This document shows, piece by piece, positions 9,403 through 18,734 of a stretch of 64,000 nt of DNA (within the stretch, counting starts at the first letter, position 1; the number at the start of each line of letters is the position of its first letter). A model generated the notes under the pieces. It ran no database searches. It was not told the origin of the DNA and saw only the letters and a list, made by a program, of their open reading frames with translations. The stretch is from Thermus igniterrae ATCC 700962 (lineage in GTDB: Bacteria > Deinococcota > Deinococci > Deinococcales > Thermaceae): positions 1-64,000 of the forward strand of contig NZ_AQWU01000067.1 in NCBI RefSeq assembly GCF_000376265.1, given 5' to 3'. A program made the position numbers and the translations under genes.

Positions 9403-9410
9403 GGGGCCTT

Positions 9411-10376
9411 GTGCCGCCGGTTCCCAACACCCGCAACCTCAAGGAACTGCCCAAGTTCCGGGATGGGCTCTCCTACCTCTACGTGGAACACGCCTTCATT
9501 GAGCAAGAAGCCCAGGGTATCGGCATCTATACCCAAGAAGGCCTCACCCTGGTGCCGGTGGCGGCCCTGGGGGTGCTCTTTCTGGGCCCGGGAACCCGCA
9601 TCACCCACGCGGCCATCCGGGCCCTGGCCGGCAACGGCTGCACCGTGGCCTGGATTGGGGAGGGCTTTGCCCGCTTCTACGCCCAGGGCCTGGGAGACAC
9701 CCGAAGCGCCCTCAGGCTCCAGCGCCAGGCCAGGGCCTGGGCTGACCCGGAGCTCCACCTGGAGGTGGTCTTCCGCCTCTACCAAAAGCGTTTCAAAGAG
9801 CCCTTGCCCAAGAACCTCAGTCTGGAGCAGGTACGGGGGCTGGAAGGGGTACGGGTACGGTCGGCCTATGCCCGCTGGAGCCAGGAGACCGGCGTGCCCT
9901 GGCATGGCCGGAGCTATGACCGCCGGAACTGGGCCTCTTCGGACCCGGTAAACCGGGCGCTTTCCGCCGGGGCAGCCTACCTCTATGGTTTGGCCCATGC
10001 CGCCATTGTGAGTAGCGGCTTTAGCCCCGCTCTGGGCTTTATCCACGTAGGTTGGCTTCTCTCTTTTGTTTACGATGTGGCCGACCTTTACAAAACCGAG
10101 GTCCTGGTGCCAGCCGCCTTTCTCACGGTGGCGGAGTCGGACCTGGAGGTGGAGCGCCGTATACGGCAGAAGCTTCGGGAACGCATTCTGGAAGAGCGTC
10201 TCTTAGAGCGCATGGTGGGGGACTTGCTAGAGCTTTTCTCCGGCCTAGGCTTCCCTGAGGACGATAAGGAGGAAGACCCCACCTTTCCAGGTGGGCTTTG
10301 GGACCCCGCAGGAGAGGTAGAAGGCGGGGTGGCCTATGGTGGTGATGATCCTGGAGAAAGTGCCGAGGAGCCTTAG
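9411..10376 (+). CDS. cas1: CRISPR integrase Cas1 (type I-E)
   Basis: The protein has 321 aa. Metal ligands of the Cas1 active site are visible as Glu145 (GLEGVRVR), His212 (GFIHVG) and Asp222/Asp225 (YDVADLYK). With Cas2 it forms the integrase that inserts new spacers at the leader end of an array. The start is GTG at 9411, 8 nt after cas6e. The 3' end overlaps cas2e by 41 nt, a common arrangement. With all catalytic residues present and two arrays with good leaders, acquisition is probably functional. Confidence 0.97.
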   Translation: MPPVPNTRNLKELPKFRDGLSYLYVEHAFIEQEAQGIGIYTQEGLTLVPVAALGVLFLGPGTRITHAAIRALAGNGCTVAWIGEGFARFYAQGLGDTRSALRLQRQARAWADPELHLEVVFRLYQKRFKEPLPKNLSLEQVRGLEGVRVRSAYARWSQETGVPWHGRSYDRRNWASSDPVNRALSAGAAYLYGLAHAAIVSSGFSPALGFIHVGWLLSFVYDVADLYKTEVLVPAAFLTVAESDLEVERRIRQKLRERILEERLLERMVGDLLELFSGLGFPEDDKEEDPTFPGGLWDPAGEVEGGVAYGGDDPGESAEEP

Positions 10377-10692
10377 GGGAGAGCTGACCCGCTGGCTCCT
10401 AGAGGTGGACACCGGGGTATTCGTGGGCCGCCTGAGCGCCACCGTGAGGGAACTCCTTTGGGAAAAAGTGGTGCAAAAGGCTGGGGAGGGTCGGTGCGCC
10501 ATGGCCTGGCGCACCAACAACGAGCAGGGTTTCTCCCTCAGGCTCCACAACCACCCAGACCGCACCTTGCGGGATTTTGATGGTATAGTACTGGTAACTG
10601 TGCGCAACGCCGAGGCCATGCAGAAGGCAGAAAAGCTAAAACGCATGTCCAAGGCTTTGCGCGGGGATCTTGACAAGCAAACCCCGGACTAG
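10336..10692 (+). CDS. cas2: CRISPR integrase subunit Cas2e
   Basis: The protein has 118 aa. The I-E-specific Cas2 pattern is clear: VPRSLRGELTRWLLEVDTGVFVG, then AMAWRTNNEQGFS at about residues 54-66, closely paralleling E. coli Cas2. It is the structural dimer at the centre of the Cas1-Cas2 integrase. The ATG at 10336 lies within cas1. A second in-frame ATG at 10345 is possible. The stop at 10690-10692 is 8 nt before the conserved leader of array 2, and a TTGACA inside the last codons may serve as the -35 of that array. Confidence 0.95.
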   Translation: MVVMILEKVPRSLRGELTRWLLEVDTGVFVGRLSATVRELLWEKVVQKAGEGRCAMAWRTNNEQGFSLRLHNHPDRTLRDFDGIVLVTVRNAEAMQKAEKLKRMSKALRGDLDKQTPD

Positions 10693-10700
10693 GTCCATAA

Positions 10701-10749
10701 AAGACACATAACAGGGGGTCAGCGGGGGTTTTTACCGTCTGGGTCATGT
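10701..10749 (+). promoter_or_regulatory. CRISPR array 2 leader
   Basis: These 49 nt directly before the first repeat of array 2 match the array 1 leader at 39 of 49 positions with no gaps (blocks ACACATA, GGGGGTCA, GGGGTTTTT, CCGTCTGGGTCA). The match defines the transcription direction of the array (rightwards) and the integration side (left). TTGACA within the cas2e end is a candidate -35, but a -10 at normal spacing is not clear. Confidence 0.87.
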
Positions 10750-11690
10750 GTAGTCCCCACACGCGTGGGGATGGACCCGTTACCTCACCAGAGCCGGGGT
10801 AAACGCCTGCGTAGTCCCCACACGCGTGGGGATGGACCGAGAATGAGGCCGCTTCGGACCTGATGGGGGCGATAGTAGTCCCCACACGCGTGGGGATGGA
10901 CCGAGGTCCCCGTGGCATTAGAAGGGCCCTCTATGGTAGTCCCCACACGCGTGGGGATGGACCGTTGTTGGCGTATAGGGCGAAAAGAATCTCCTCGTAG
11001 TCCCCACACGCGTGGGGATGGACCCCCGTATCTGCCGCGGCAGGAGCTGGAGGAGATGTAGTCCCCACACGCGTGGGGATGGACCGTTGTATAAGGCCAA
11101 GTATAGCCAAGGGGTTCGTAGTCCCCACACGCGTGGGGATGGACCACTTGGCCGAGATGCTAGAATGGAGTTGGCGGGGTAGTCCCCACACGCGTGGGGA
11201 TGGACCGTGGCCCTGGCCCGTAGGCTTCCCACGGGGGTGTAGTCCCCACACGCGTGGGGATGGACCTGTGTTTGTTTCTCATAATGTTCCCAGCGTGACC
11301 GTAGTCCCCACACGCGTGGGGATGGACCGCTGGTGGAAAGTGCGCGCGGCGGTAGCGTGCGTAGTCCCCACACGCGTGGGGATGGACCGAATGAGCCTGC
11401 GGGCCCTCCGCTGGATAGCGTAGTCCCCACACGCGTGGGGATGGACCGTCCCGGGTATCAGGGTGGAGTAGGCGGGTAGGGTAGTCCCCACACGCGTGGG
11501 GATGGACCGGCGGCAGTCCCCACTAGGGTCCTCGAGGGCGGGTAGTCCCCACACGCGTGGGGATGGACCGCTGGCTCTGAGCTAAAGCCACACCCACAAA
11601 AGGTAGTCCCCACACGCGTGGGGATGGACCTGGTCGCAGAAAACCGCACCCTGGCCTCCCCCGTAGTCCCCACACGCGTGGGGATGGACC
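10750..11690 (+). CRISPR. CRISPR array 2 (type I-E), 16 repeats
   Basis: There are 16 repeats of 28 nt, at 10750, 10811, 10875, 10936, 10997, 11058, 11118, 11179, 11239, 11301, 11361, 11420, 11481, 11542, 11603 and 11663, with 15 spacers. Most spacers are 32-33 nt; 10839-10874 is 36, 11267-11300 is 34 and 11389-11419 is 31. The repeat differs from array 1 only in the loop (ACGC instead of GCAC) between the same CCCCAC/GTGGGG arms. The repeats look identical up to the distal end. The array is complete in the window and stops 24 nt before the guaA start codon. Confidence 0.98.
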
Positions 11691-11701
11691 GGCGGCCGTT
11701 G

Positions 11702-11707
11702 TAGACT
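11702..11707 (+). promoter_or_regulatory. guaA -10 box next to CRISPR array 2
   Basis: TAGACT lies 7 nt before the guaA ATG, the spacing of leaderless promoters in this genome. The last CRISPR repeat ends at 11690, so a -35 at 17-bp spacing (11679-11684, TGGGGA) would fall inside the repeat. Confidence 0.6.
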
Positions 11708-11714
11708 AACCCCC

Positions 11715-13226
11715 ATGGTCTTGGTGCTAGACTTCGGCTCCCAGTACACCCGCCTCATCGCCCGCAGGCTCCGGGAACTGAGGGCCTTCTCCCTCATACT
11801 CCCCGGGAATGCGCCTTTGGAGGAAATCCAAAAGCACAAGCCGCAAGCCCTCATCCTTTCGGGGGGGCCGGCCAGCGTCTTTGACCCCCACGCTCCCCGG
11901 CCCGACCCTCGGGTGCTGGAACTGGGCCTGCCCATCCTGGGCATCTGCTACGGGATGCAGCTTCTGGCCCAGCTCAAGGGGGGCAAGGTGGAGCGGGCCG
12001 GCCGGGCGGAGTACGGCAAGGCCCTCCTCACCCGCCACACCGGCCCCCTCTTCCGCGGCCTCGAGGGCGAGGTCCAGGTCTGGATGAGCCACCAGGACGC
12101 GGTCACCGAGCTCCCCCCGGGCTGGCGGGTCTCGGCCGAGACGGAGGAGAACCCGGTGGCGGCCATGGAGGCGGCGGACGGCCGGAGCTTCGCCGTGCAG
12201 TTCCACCCCGAGGTGGCCCACACCCCCAAGGGCATGCAAATCCTGGAGAACTTCCTTGAGATAGCCGGGGTGCGCCGGGACTGGACCCCCGAGCACGTGC
12301 TGGAGGAGCTCCTCCAAGAGGTGCGGCAAAGGGTGGGAGGGGACCGGGTGCTCCTGGCGGTCTCCGGGGGGGTGGACTCCAGCACCCTGGCCCTCCTCCT
12401 GGCCCGGGCCGGGGTGGACCACCTGGCCGTCTTCGTGGACCACGGCCTCCTGCGCCTGGGGGAGCGGGAGGAGGTGGAGGGGGCCCTCAGGGCCCTTGGG
12501 GTGCACCTGCGGGTGGTGGACGCCAGGGAGCGCTTCCTGAAGGCCCTAAGGGGGGTGGAAGACCCCGAGGCGAAGCGCAAGATCATCGGGCGGGAGTTCG
12601 TGGAGGTGTTCAGCCAGGTGGCCCGGGAGGAGGGCCCCTTCCGCTTCCTGGCCCAGGGCACCCTCTACCCCGACGTGATTGAGTCCGCGGGGGGGCACGG
12701 GGCGGCCAAGATCAAGAGCCACCACAACGTGGGCGGCCTGCCCGAGGACCTGCAGTTTGAGCTTCTGGAGCCCTTCCGCCTCCTCTTCAAGGACGAGGTG
12801 CGGGAGCTGGCCCTTCTCCTGGGCCTGCCCGACACCATCCGCCTGCGCCACCCCTTCCCGGGGCCGGGGCTGGCGGTGCGCATCCTGGGGGAGGTCACGG
12901 AGGAGCGCCTGGAAATCCTGCGCCAGGCGGACGACATCTTCATCAGCCTCCTGAGGGAGTGGGGCCTCTACCCCCAGGTGGCCCAGGCCCTGGCCGTGCT
13001 CACCCCCCTCAGGAGCGTGGGGGTGGCGGGGGACGAGCGCAAATACGGCTACGTGCTGGCCCTCAGGGCCGTGACCACCGAGGACTTCATGACCGCGGAC
13101 TGGGCCAGGCTTCCCCTGGAGTTCCTGGACGAGGTGGCCAGGCGCATCACCCGGCGGGTGCCCCAGGTGGGGCGGGTGGTCTACGACCTCACCTCCAAGC
13201 CCCCCGCCACCATAGAATGGGAGTGA
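11715..13226 (+). CDS. guaA: GMP synthase (glutamine-hydrolysing)
   Basis: The protein has 503 aa and converts XMP to GMP with glutamine and ATP in the cytoplasm. The N-terminal class I glutamine amidotransferase has the nucleophile Cys78 (LGICYGMQ) and the FHPEV histidine-glutamate pair at about 165. The ATP-pyrophosphatase P-loop SGGVDSST lies near 216, and the dimerisation domain ends with the family C-terminus PATIEWE. All catalytic elements are present. The message is probably leaderless. The upstream CRISPR array is transcribed towards this gene, so readthrough could add to its expression. Confidence 0.98.
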   Translation: MVLVLDFGSQYTRLIARRLRELRAFSLILPGNAPLEEIQKHKPQALILSGGPASVFDPHAPRPDPRVLELGLPILGICYGMQLLAQLKGGKVERAGRAEYGKALLTRHTGPLFRGLEGEVQVWMSHQDAVTELPPGWRVSAETEENPVAAMEAADGRSFAVQFHPEVAHTPKGMQILENFLEIAGVRRDWTPEHVLEELLQEVRQRVGGDRVLLAVSGGVDSSTLALLLARAGVDHLAVFVDHGLLRLGEREEVEGALRALGVHLRVVDARERFLKALRGVEDPEAKRKIIGREFVEVFSQVAREEGPFRFLAQGTLYPDVIESAGGHGAAKIKSHHNVGGLPEDLQFELLEPFRLLFKDEVRELALLLGLPDTIRLRHPFPGPGLAVRILGEVTEERLEILRQADDIFISLLREWGLYPQVAQALAVLTPLRSVGVAGDERKYGYVLALRAVTTEDFMTADWARLPLEFLDEVARRITRRVPQVGRVVYDLTSKPPATIEWE

Positions 13227-13795
13227 TGGGCCAAGCCGCCAGGGCCCTGCGGCCCCTTTCCCTAGAGGAGTACCTGGATTGGGAACAAAAGGCCCCCGTC
13301 AAGCATGAGCTGGTGGAAGGCCTTCCCCACGCCATGGCGGGGGCCAGCCGGGCCCACAACCTCATCGCCACCAACCTGGCCCTCCTCCTGGGCCCCCTGG
13401 CCCGGCGGAAAGGCTGCCGCCTTTACGTGGCCGATATGAAGCTCAGGGTGGGGGAACGCACCGTGTACTACCCCGACCTCATGGTGGTGTGCGCCCCACC
13501 CCCGGAAAACCCCTTCTACGAGGAAGCCCCCTGCCTGGTGGTGGAGGTGCTCTCCCAAAGCACCGAGGGGGTGGACCGCCGGGAAAAGCTCTGGCGCTAC
13601 CTTGCCTTGCCCTCCCTGGAGGGCTACCTCCTGGTGAGCGCCCTGGAGGAGCGGGTGGAGCTCTACCGCAAGGGGCCCGAGGGGGTGCTCTACCAGGTCC
13701 TGGAGGAGGGCGAGGCCTTCCTTCCCTGCCTCGAGGGCACCCTACCCCTGAGGGAGGTGTACGCAGGGGTGGAGCTGGAGGGCCGCCCGGGGTAG
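13226..13795 (+). CDS. Uma2-family (DUF820) putative endonuclease
   Basis: The protein has 189 aa and a restriction-endonuclease-like fold. It shows LSLEEYLDWE and KHELVEG at the N-terminus, then YYPDLMVVC and LVVEVLSQST at about residues 85-115, which give the acidic residues of the PD-(D/E)XK core. Uma2 proteins are frequent in Thermus and cyanobacteria; their role is not known. The ATG at 13226 overlaps the guaA stop (TGATG). The stop codon TAG (13793-13795) is also the first half of a TAGACT -10 box for the next gene. Confidence 0.85.
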   Translation: MGQAARALRPLSLEEYLDWEQKAPVKHELVEGLPHAMAGASRAHNLIATNLALLLGPLARRKGCRLYVADMKLRVGERTVYYPDLMVVCAPPPENPFYEEAPCLVVEVLSQSTEGVDRREKLWRYLALPSLEGYLLVSALEERVELYRKGPEGVLYQVLEEGEAFLPCLEGTLPLREVYAGVELEGRPG

Positions 13796-13819
13796 ACTGG
13801 AGGGGAAAGGAGGCCAAGT

Positions 13820-14107
13820 ATGCCCACCTTCATCGTCCTGAGCACCCTCACGGATGACGGCGCCGAGACCCTGGTGAAAAACCCCGAGCGCATCAAGGAG
13901 GTGAACCAGGAGCTGGAGCAGGACTTCGGGGTTAAGGTGGTGGCCCAGTACGCGGTCCTGGGCCCCTACGACTTCGTGAACATCGTGGAGGCCCCGGACG
14001 CCGTGGCCGTGGCCCGGGCCATGCTCCACCTCTCCGCCCGGGGGAGCGTGAAGACCACCACCCTCGAGGCCATCCCCGTGGCCGACCTCATCGCCAGGCT
14101 CAAGTAG
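13820..14107 (+). CDS. GYD-domain protein
   Basis: The protein has 95 aa and is a single GYD domain: the motif GPYDFVNIVEAPD at about residues 51-63 and the closing KTTTLEAIPVADL are typical. These small ferredoxin-fold proteins are widespread but have no assigned function. The gene has its own TAGACT -10 (13793-13798) and, unlike many genes here, a short leader with a strong ribosome site (AAAGGAGG) before the ATG. The next gene starts directly after its stop. Confidence 0.82.
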   Translation: MPTFIVLSTLTDDGAETLVKNPERIKEVNQELEQDFGVKVVAQYAVLGPYDFVNIVEAPDAVAVARAMLHLSARGSVKTTTLEAIPVADLIARLK

Positions 14108-14488
14108 GTGGAGGTCCTGGAAACCTCGGTCTACGCGGAGGATCTGGAGGCGGCCCGGGCCTTTTACGAAGGGGTGCTGGGCCTCCCCTGCTTCCAGTTC
14201 CAACCCCCACGGCATGCCTTCTTCCGCGCCGGGCGGGGGGTGTTTTTGGTGTTTAACCCGGCCTGCACCGAGGCCGAGGAAAACCTGCCTCCCCACGGGG
14301 CCCGGGGAAGCGTGCACGTGGCCTTCCGGGTGCCCGAGGAAAAGCTTCCCCTGTGGGCAAAGAGGCTCTCCCAGGCGGGCTACCCCGTGTGGTGGGCAAC
14401 GTGGCCCCGGGGAAAAAGCCTCTACACCCGCGACCCCGCGGGCAACCTGGTGGAGCTGGCCCCCGCCCAAATCTGGGGCCTAGAATGA
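14108..14488 (+). CDS. VOC-family (glyoxalase/dioxygenase fold) protein
   Basis: The protein has 126 aa. It has the VOC fold pattern [22 protein letters not shown] at the start and the closing [19 protein letters not shown] members include glyoxalases, dioxygenases and antibiotic-resistance proteins; the substrate cannot be told from sequence. The GTG start directly follows the stop of the GYD gene, and the stop overlaps the rnhA start (ATGA), so this is a tightly coupled trio. Metal-binding His/Glu positions are not all evident. Confidence 0.82.
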   Translation: MEVLETSVYAEDLEAARAFYEGVLGLPCFQFQPPRHAFFRAGRGVFLVFNPACTEAEENLPPHGARGSVHVAFRVPEEKLPLWAKRLSQAGYPVWWATWPRGKSLYTRDPAGNLVELAPAQIWGLE

Positions 14489-15024
14489 GCCCCATGCCCT
14501 CCCGTCCCGAAGAACCCAAGCCCCGCCCCAGGGGCCTGAAGCAGGTGGCCCTCTACACGGACGGGGCCTGTCTGGGCAACCCCGGCCCCGGGGGCTGGGC
14601 GGCCCTCATCCGCTATGGCAGGCACGAGAAGCTCCTTTCCGGCGGGGAGGCCTGCACCACCAACAACCGCATGGAGCTCACCGCGGCCCTGGAGGGCCTC
14701 AAAGCCCTCAAGGAGCCCTGCCAGGTGGAGCTCTACACGGACAGCCAGTACCTGAGGAACGCCTTTGCCGAGGGCTGGCTGGAAAAGTGGCAGAAAAACC
14801 GCTGGCGCACCCGGGACGGGCACCCGGTGAAGAACCAGGACCTCTGGCAGGCCCTCCTCGAGGCCCTCAAGACCCACCAGGTGCGCTTCCACTGGGTGCG
14901 GGGGCACGCGGGCCACCCCGAGAACGAGCGGGTGGACCGGGAGGCCAGGAGGCAGGCCGAACTGAAAAAGGCCCAGGCTCCCTGCCCTCCCAAGGCGCCT
15001 CTTCCAACGCTTTTCTCCGAATAG
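14485..15024 (+). CDS. rnhA: Ribonuclease HI
   Basis: The protein has 179 aa and cleaves the RNA strand of RNA-DNA hybrids. The catalytic carboxylates are Asp26 (YTDGACLGN), Glu64 (NNRMELTA), Asp86 (YTDSQYL) and Asp151 (ENERVDREA). The sequence tracks T. thermophilus RNase HI closely but has a longer N-terminus (about 18 residues before the first strand). The ATG at 14485 overlaps the preceding stop; an internal ATG at 14494 is an alternative. The 3' end lies inside an 11-bp inverted repeat that precedes the carboxylase gene. Confidence 0.97.
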   Translation: MSPMPSRPEEPKPRPRGLKQVALYTDGACLGNPGPGGWAALIRYGRHEKLLSGGEACTTNNRMELTAALEGLKALKEPCQVELYTDSQYLRNAFAEGWLEKWQKNRWRTRDGHPVKNQDLWQALLEALKTHQVRFHWVRGHAGHPENERVDREARRQAELKKAQAPCPPKAPLPTLFSE

Positions 15025-15042
15025 GCAGAAAAGCGTTATACT
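15006..15042 (+). promoter_or_regulatory. Inverted repeat plus -10 box before acyl-CoA carboxylase gene
   Basis: A perfect 11-bp inverted repeat (AACGCTTTTCT, 15006-15016; AGAAAAGCGTT, 15027-15037) with a 10-nt centre runs into the -10 box TATACT (15037-15042), which is 6 nt before the ATG at 15049. The low GC of the arms and the place just upstream of the -10 suggest a repressor operator rather than a terminator. The left arm covers the end of rnhA. Confidence 0.6.
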
Positions 15043-15048
15043 CAGGCC

Positions 15049-16710
<1,662 letters not shown>

Positions 16711-16726
16711 GCCCCAGGAGGTGCCC

Positions 16727-17584
16727 ATGGAGACCCTAAAGTGGGTGGAATGCCCCCGGGACGCCTGGCAGGGCTTCAGCCGCTTCATCCCCACCGCGGA
16801 GAAGGTGAGCTTCTTGGGGAAGCTCCTGGAAGCGGGCTTCCGCCACCTGGACCTCACCAGCTTCGTCTCCCCCAAGTGGGTGCCGCAGATGGCGGACGCG
16901 GAGGAGGTCCTGGCCGCCCTGCCCCCCCCGGAGGGGCGCACCTACCTGGCCATCGTGGCCAACGAGAAGGGCCTGGAGCGGGCCCTAGGGGCCCGGAACC
17001 TCACCCACGTGGGCTACCCCTTTTCCCTCTCGGAGACCTTCCAGCGGAAGAACACCAACCGCTCCCTCGCGGAGTCCTGGCCCCTGGTGGCGGCCATGGT
17101 GCGGGCCACGGAGGGGCGGCTCGGCCTGGTGGTCTACCTCTCCATGGCCTTCGGCAACCCCTACGGGGACCCCTGGAGCGTGGAAGGGGTGCTGGAGGCC
17201 ATCGGGCGGCTACGGGAGCTGGGGGTGCGGGAAATCGCCCTGGCGGACACCTACGGGGTGGCGGACGCCGAACGCATCCGCGAGGTGCTGGAGAGGGCGG
17301 TGGCCCGCTTCGGCCCCGAGGGGCTTGGCGCCCACCTCCACGCCCGGCCCGAGGGGGTCTTGGCCAAGGTGGAGGCGGTGCTGGGGGCGGGGGTGCGCTG
17401 GCTGGAGGGTGCCCTGGCCGGGGTGGGGGGATGCCCCTTCGCCGGGGACGAGCTGGTGGGCAACCTGCCCACGGAGGTGGTCCTGCCCCACCTGGCGGCA
17501 CGGGGCTACGCCACCGGCGCAAGGCTGGAGGCCCTGCCCCGGCTGGCCCAGGAAGCGGCCCGGCTCCGGGCCCTTTACGGTTAG
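16727..17584 (+). CDS. Hydroxymethylglutaryl-CoA lyase-like enzyme
   Basis: The protein has 285 aa and an HMGL-type TIM barrel: VECPRDAWQG at the N-terminus (metal Asp), AHLHARPEG in the barrel (metal His pair) and the lyase loop GCPFAGDELVGNLPTEVV near residue 228. It would split 3-hydroxy-3-methylglutaryl-CoA into acetyl-CoA and acetoacetate, the last step of leucine degradation, and follows the carboxylase gene. The ATG at 16727 has AGGAGG 5 nt upstream; GTG at 16721 is less likely. The stop (17582-17584) interlocks with the stop of the convergent gene. Confidence 0.87.
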   Translation: METLKWVECPRDAWQGFSRFIPTAEKVSFLGKLLEAGFRHLDLTSFVSPKWVPQMADAEEVLAALPPPEGRTYLAIVANEKGLERALGARNLTHVGYPFSLSETFQRKNTNRSLAESWPLVAAMVRATEGRLGLVVYLSMAFGNPYGDPWSVEGVLEAIGRLRELGVREIALADTYGVADAERIREVLERAVARFGPEGLGAHLHARPEGVLAKVEAVLGAGVRWLEGALAGVGGCPFAGDELVGNLPTEVVLPHLAARGYATGARLEALPRLAQEAARLRALYG

Positions 17585-17973
17585 GCCGCCTTGAGGTAGA
17601 TGCCGGGATCGGTGGGGTTGGCGATGGCGTTCACCCGGGCCAGGAGGGCCTGGGGAGGCAGGTCCAAAAGGGCGGTCATCTCCCCCGGGGAGACCACCGC
17701 CTCGTAAAACCGCCGGGCTCCCCCCTGGAGGAGGAGGGCCATGAGCTGGGAGAGGGCGGCCTCCCCCCCGGGGAAGGCGGGGCCAAAGGCGTCGGGGACC
17801 AGGAGGTCGCGCCTGCCCCCGTGGATGAGGAGGGCGTAGCGGGCCTTCTCCCGGCGGTCCTGCCAGTCGGTGATGAGGTAGACCTTGGCCTCGGAAAGGC
17901 GCAGGCCCTTCAGGGCCTCCTTGAGGGCCTCGAGGGTGGTCCGGGGAGCACCGCGAAGGCCGATGCGTTCCAT
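17581..17973 (-). CDS. Conserved hypothetical protein, 130 aa
   Basis: I do not recognise this family. It is a soluble 130-aa protein with no signal peptide or membrane segment, an N-terminal charged helix, a VYLITDWQDRREKARYALLIHGG strand-like segment and a C-terminal ANPTDPGIYLKAA. The start ATG at 17973 is supported by TAAGAT 6 nt upstream, the leaderless spacing of this genome. Its TAA stop interlocks with the TAG of the convergent HMG-CoA lyase gene over 4 nt. Function is unknown. Confidence 0.7.
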   Translation of the reverse strand: MERIGLRGAPRTTLEALKEALKGLRLSEAKVYLITDWQDRREKARYALLIHGGRRDLLVPDAFGPAFPGGEAALSQLMALLLQGGARRFYEAVVSPGEMTALLDLPPQALLARVNAIANPTDPGIYLKAA

Positions 17974-18010
17974 ACCCCCATCTTACCGGCCCCCCTGGGG
18001 GCCAAAGGTC

Positions 18011-18499
18011 CTAGAGGAGCTTGCGGGCGTAGATCACCTGGCCGGCGTGGTGCTGGGCGTGCTCCACCAGGTGGTGGAGCACGTGGGCCCGGGGGGCCCT
18101 GAGGCCCTGGGCGCCCACCGGCACCTCCTCCCCCAGGGCCTCCTCGCTGAGCCCTGCAAAGGCCTCCAAAAGCCCCGGCCAGGCCTCCTGGAAGCGGGCC
18201 ACCACCACCGCCTTGGCCTCCGGCTCCCCCTGAAGCTCCCACTCCCGGCCCCTTCTGGCCCACTCCGGCAAGGCCAGGGGCAGGGCGTAGGCGGCCAGGC
18301 GCAGGGAGCTTCCGGTGATGTGGCGCACCAGGCCGCCGATGGGGTTGGCCCCCTCCTTGGGCCGCCACCAGAAGGCCTCCTCGGGGAGGTCAAAGGCCCA
18401 GCGCTCCAGGTGGAGGCGCACTTCCTGAAGGCCCCGCATCCAGGCGGAAACCGCCGGGGGCACCCCGGGCACCAGGGGTTCTAAGAAGGGTGCGGACAT
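18011..18499 (-). CDS. DinB-family putative metal-dependent hydrolase/transferase
   Basis: The protein has 162 aa and a four-helix bundle of the DinB/YfiT type. It has a conserved histidine after the first helices (IGGLVRHITGSS) and the C-terminal HHLVEHAQHHAGQV, the usual His triad for a divalent metal. Members include thiol S-transferases; the substrate is unknown. The start ATG at 18499 is chosen because the sequence further upstream is proline- and arginine-rich and lies in the promoter of the divergent gene. Confidence 0.85.
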   Translation of the reverse strand: MSAPFLEPLVPGVPPAVSAWMRGLQEVRLHLERWAFDLPEEAFWWRPKEGANPIGGLVRHITGSSLRLAAYALPLALPEWARRGREWELQGEPEAKAVVVARFQEAWPGLLEAFAGLSEEALGEEVPVGAQGLRAPRAHVLHHLVEHAQHHAGQVIYARKLL

Positions 18500-18530
18500 G
18501 CCCCCAGGATACCCCGGTAGACTGGACGGG

Positions 18531-18734
18531 ATGGAGGTCCTCTTCCTCCTCCTCCTGGGGGGGCTCGGCCTTTGGCTCCTCTGGCCCAAAAGGGCGGCCA
18601 GGGCCTGCCCCCGGTGTGGCCTGCCCCGGGCCCTGGCGGAGGAGGTGGCCCGCCACCGGCGCCACTGCCCCCACGTGGCCTTCCGCGCCTGCCCCTTTGA
18701 CCCCAGGAAGGGGGTTTACCGCCTGCGGCGATGA
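18531..18734 (+). CDS. Small membrane-anchored zinc-ribbon protein
   Basis: The protein has 67 aa: one N-terminal membrane helix (VLFLLLLGGLGLWLLWP), then a metal-binding motif CPRCGLP...HRRHCPH that could hold one zinc ion. TAGACT at 18518-18523 is 7 nt before the ATG, which supports this start over an ATG at 18498. The stop overlaps the start of the YkgJ-family gene (ATGA), so the two are coupled. No family is recognised; function is unknown. Confidence 0.7.
   Translation: MEVLFLLLLGGLGLWLLWPKRAARACPRCGLPRALAEEVARHRRHCPHVAFRACPFDPRKGVYRLRR

Noticed and set aside
10785-11673. Open frames across CRISPR array 2 ([18 protein letters not shown] and similar)
   Set aside because: Same cause as in array 1: repeat units translated in different frames.
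1-11690. Spacers that target genes within this window
   Set aside because: No convincing match was noticed by eye, but an exhaustive comparison was not possible; a nucleotide search of all 32 spacers against the genome and phage sequences would decide it.
13226-13795. The Uma2-family gene as part of the CRISPR or another defence system
   Set aside because: It is coupled to guaA, not to the cas genes, and Uma2 genes occur singly throughout Thermus genomes.
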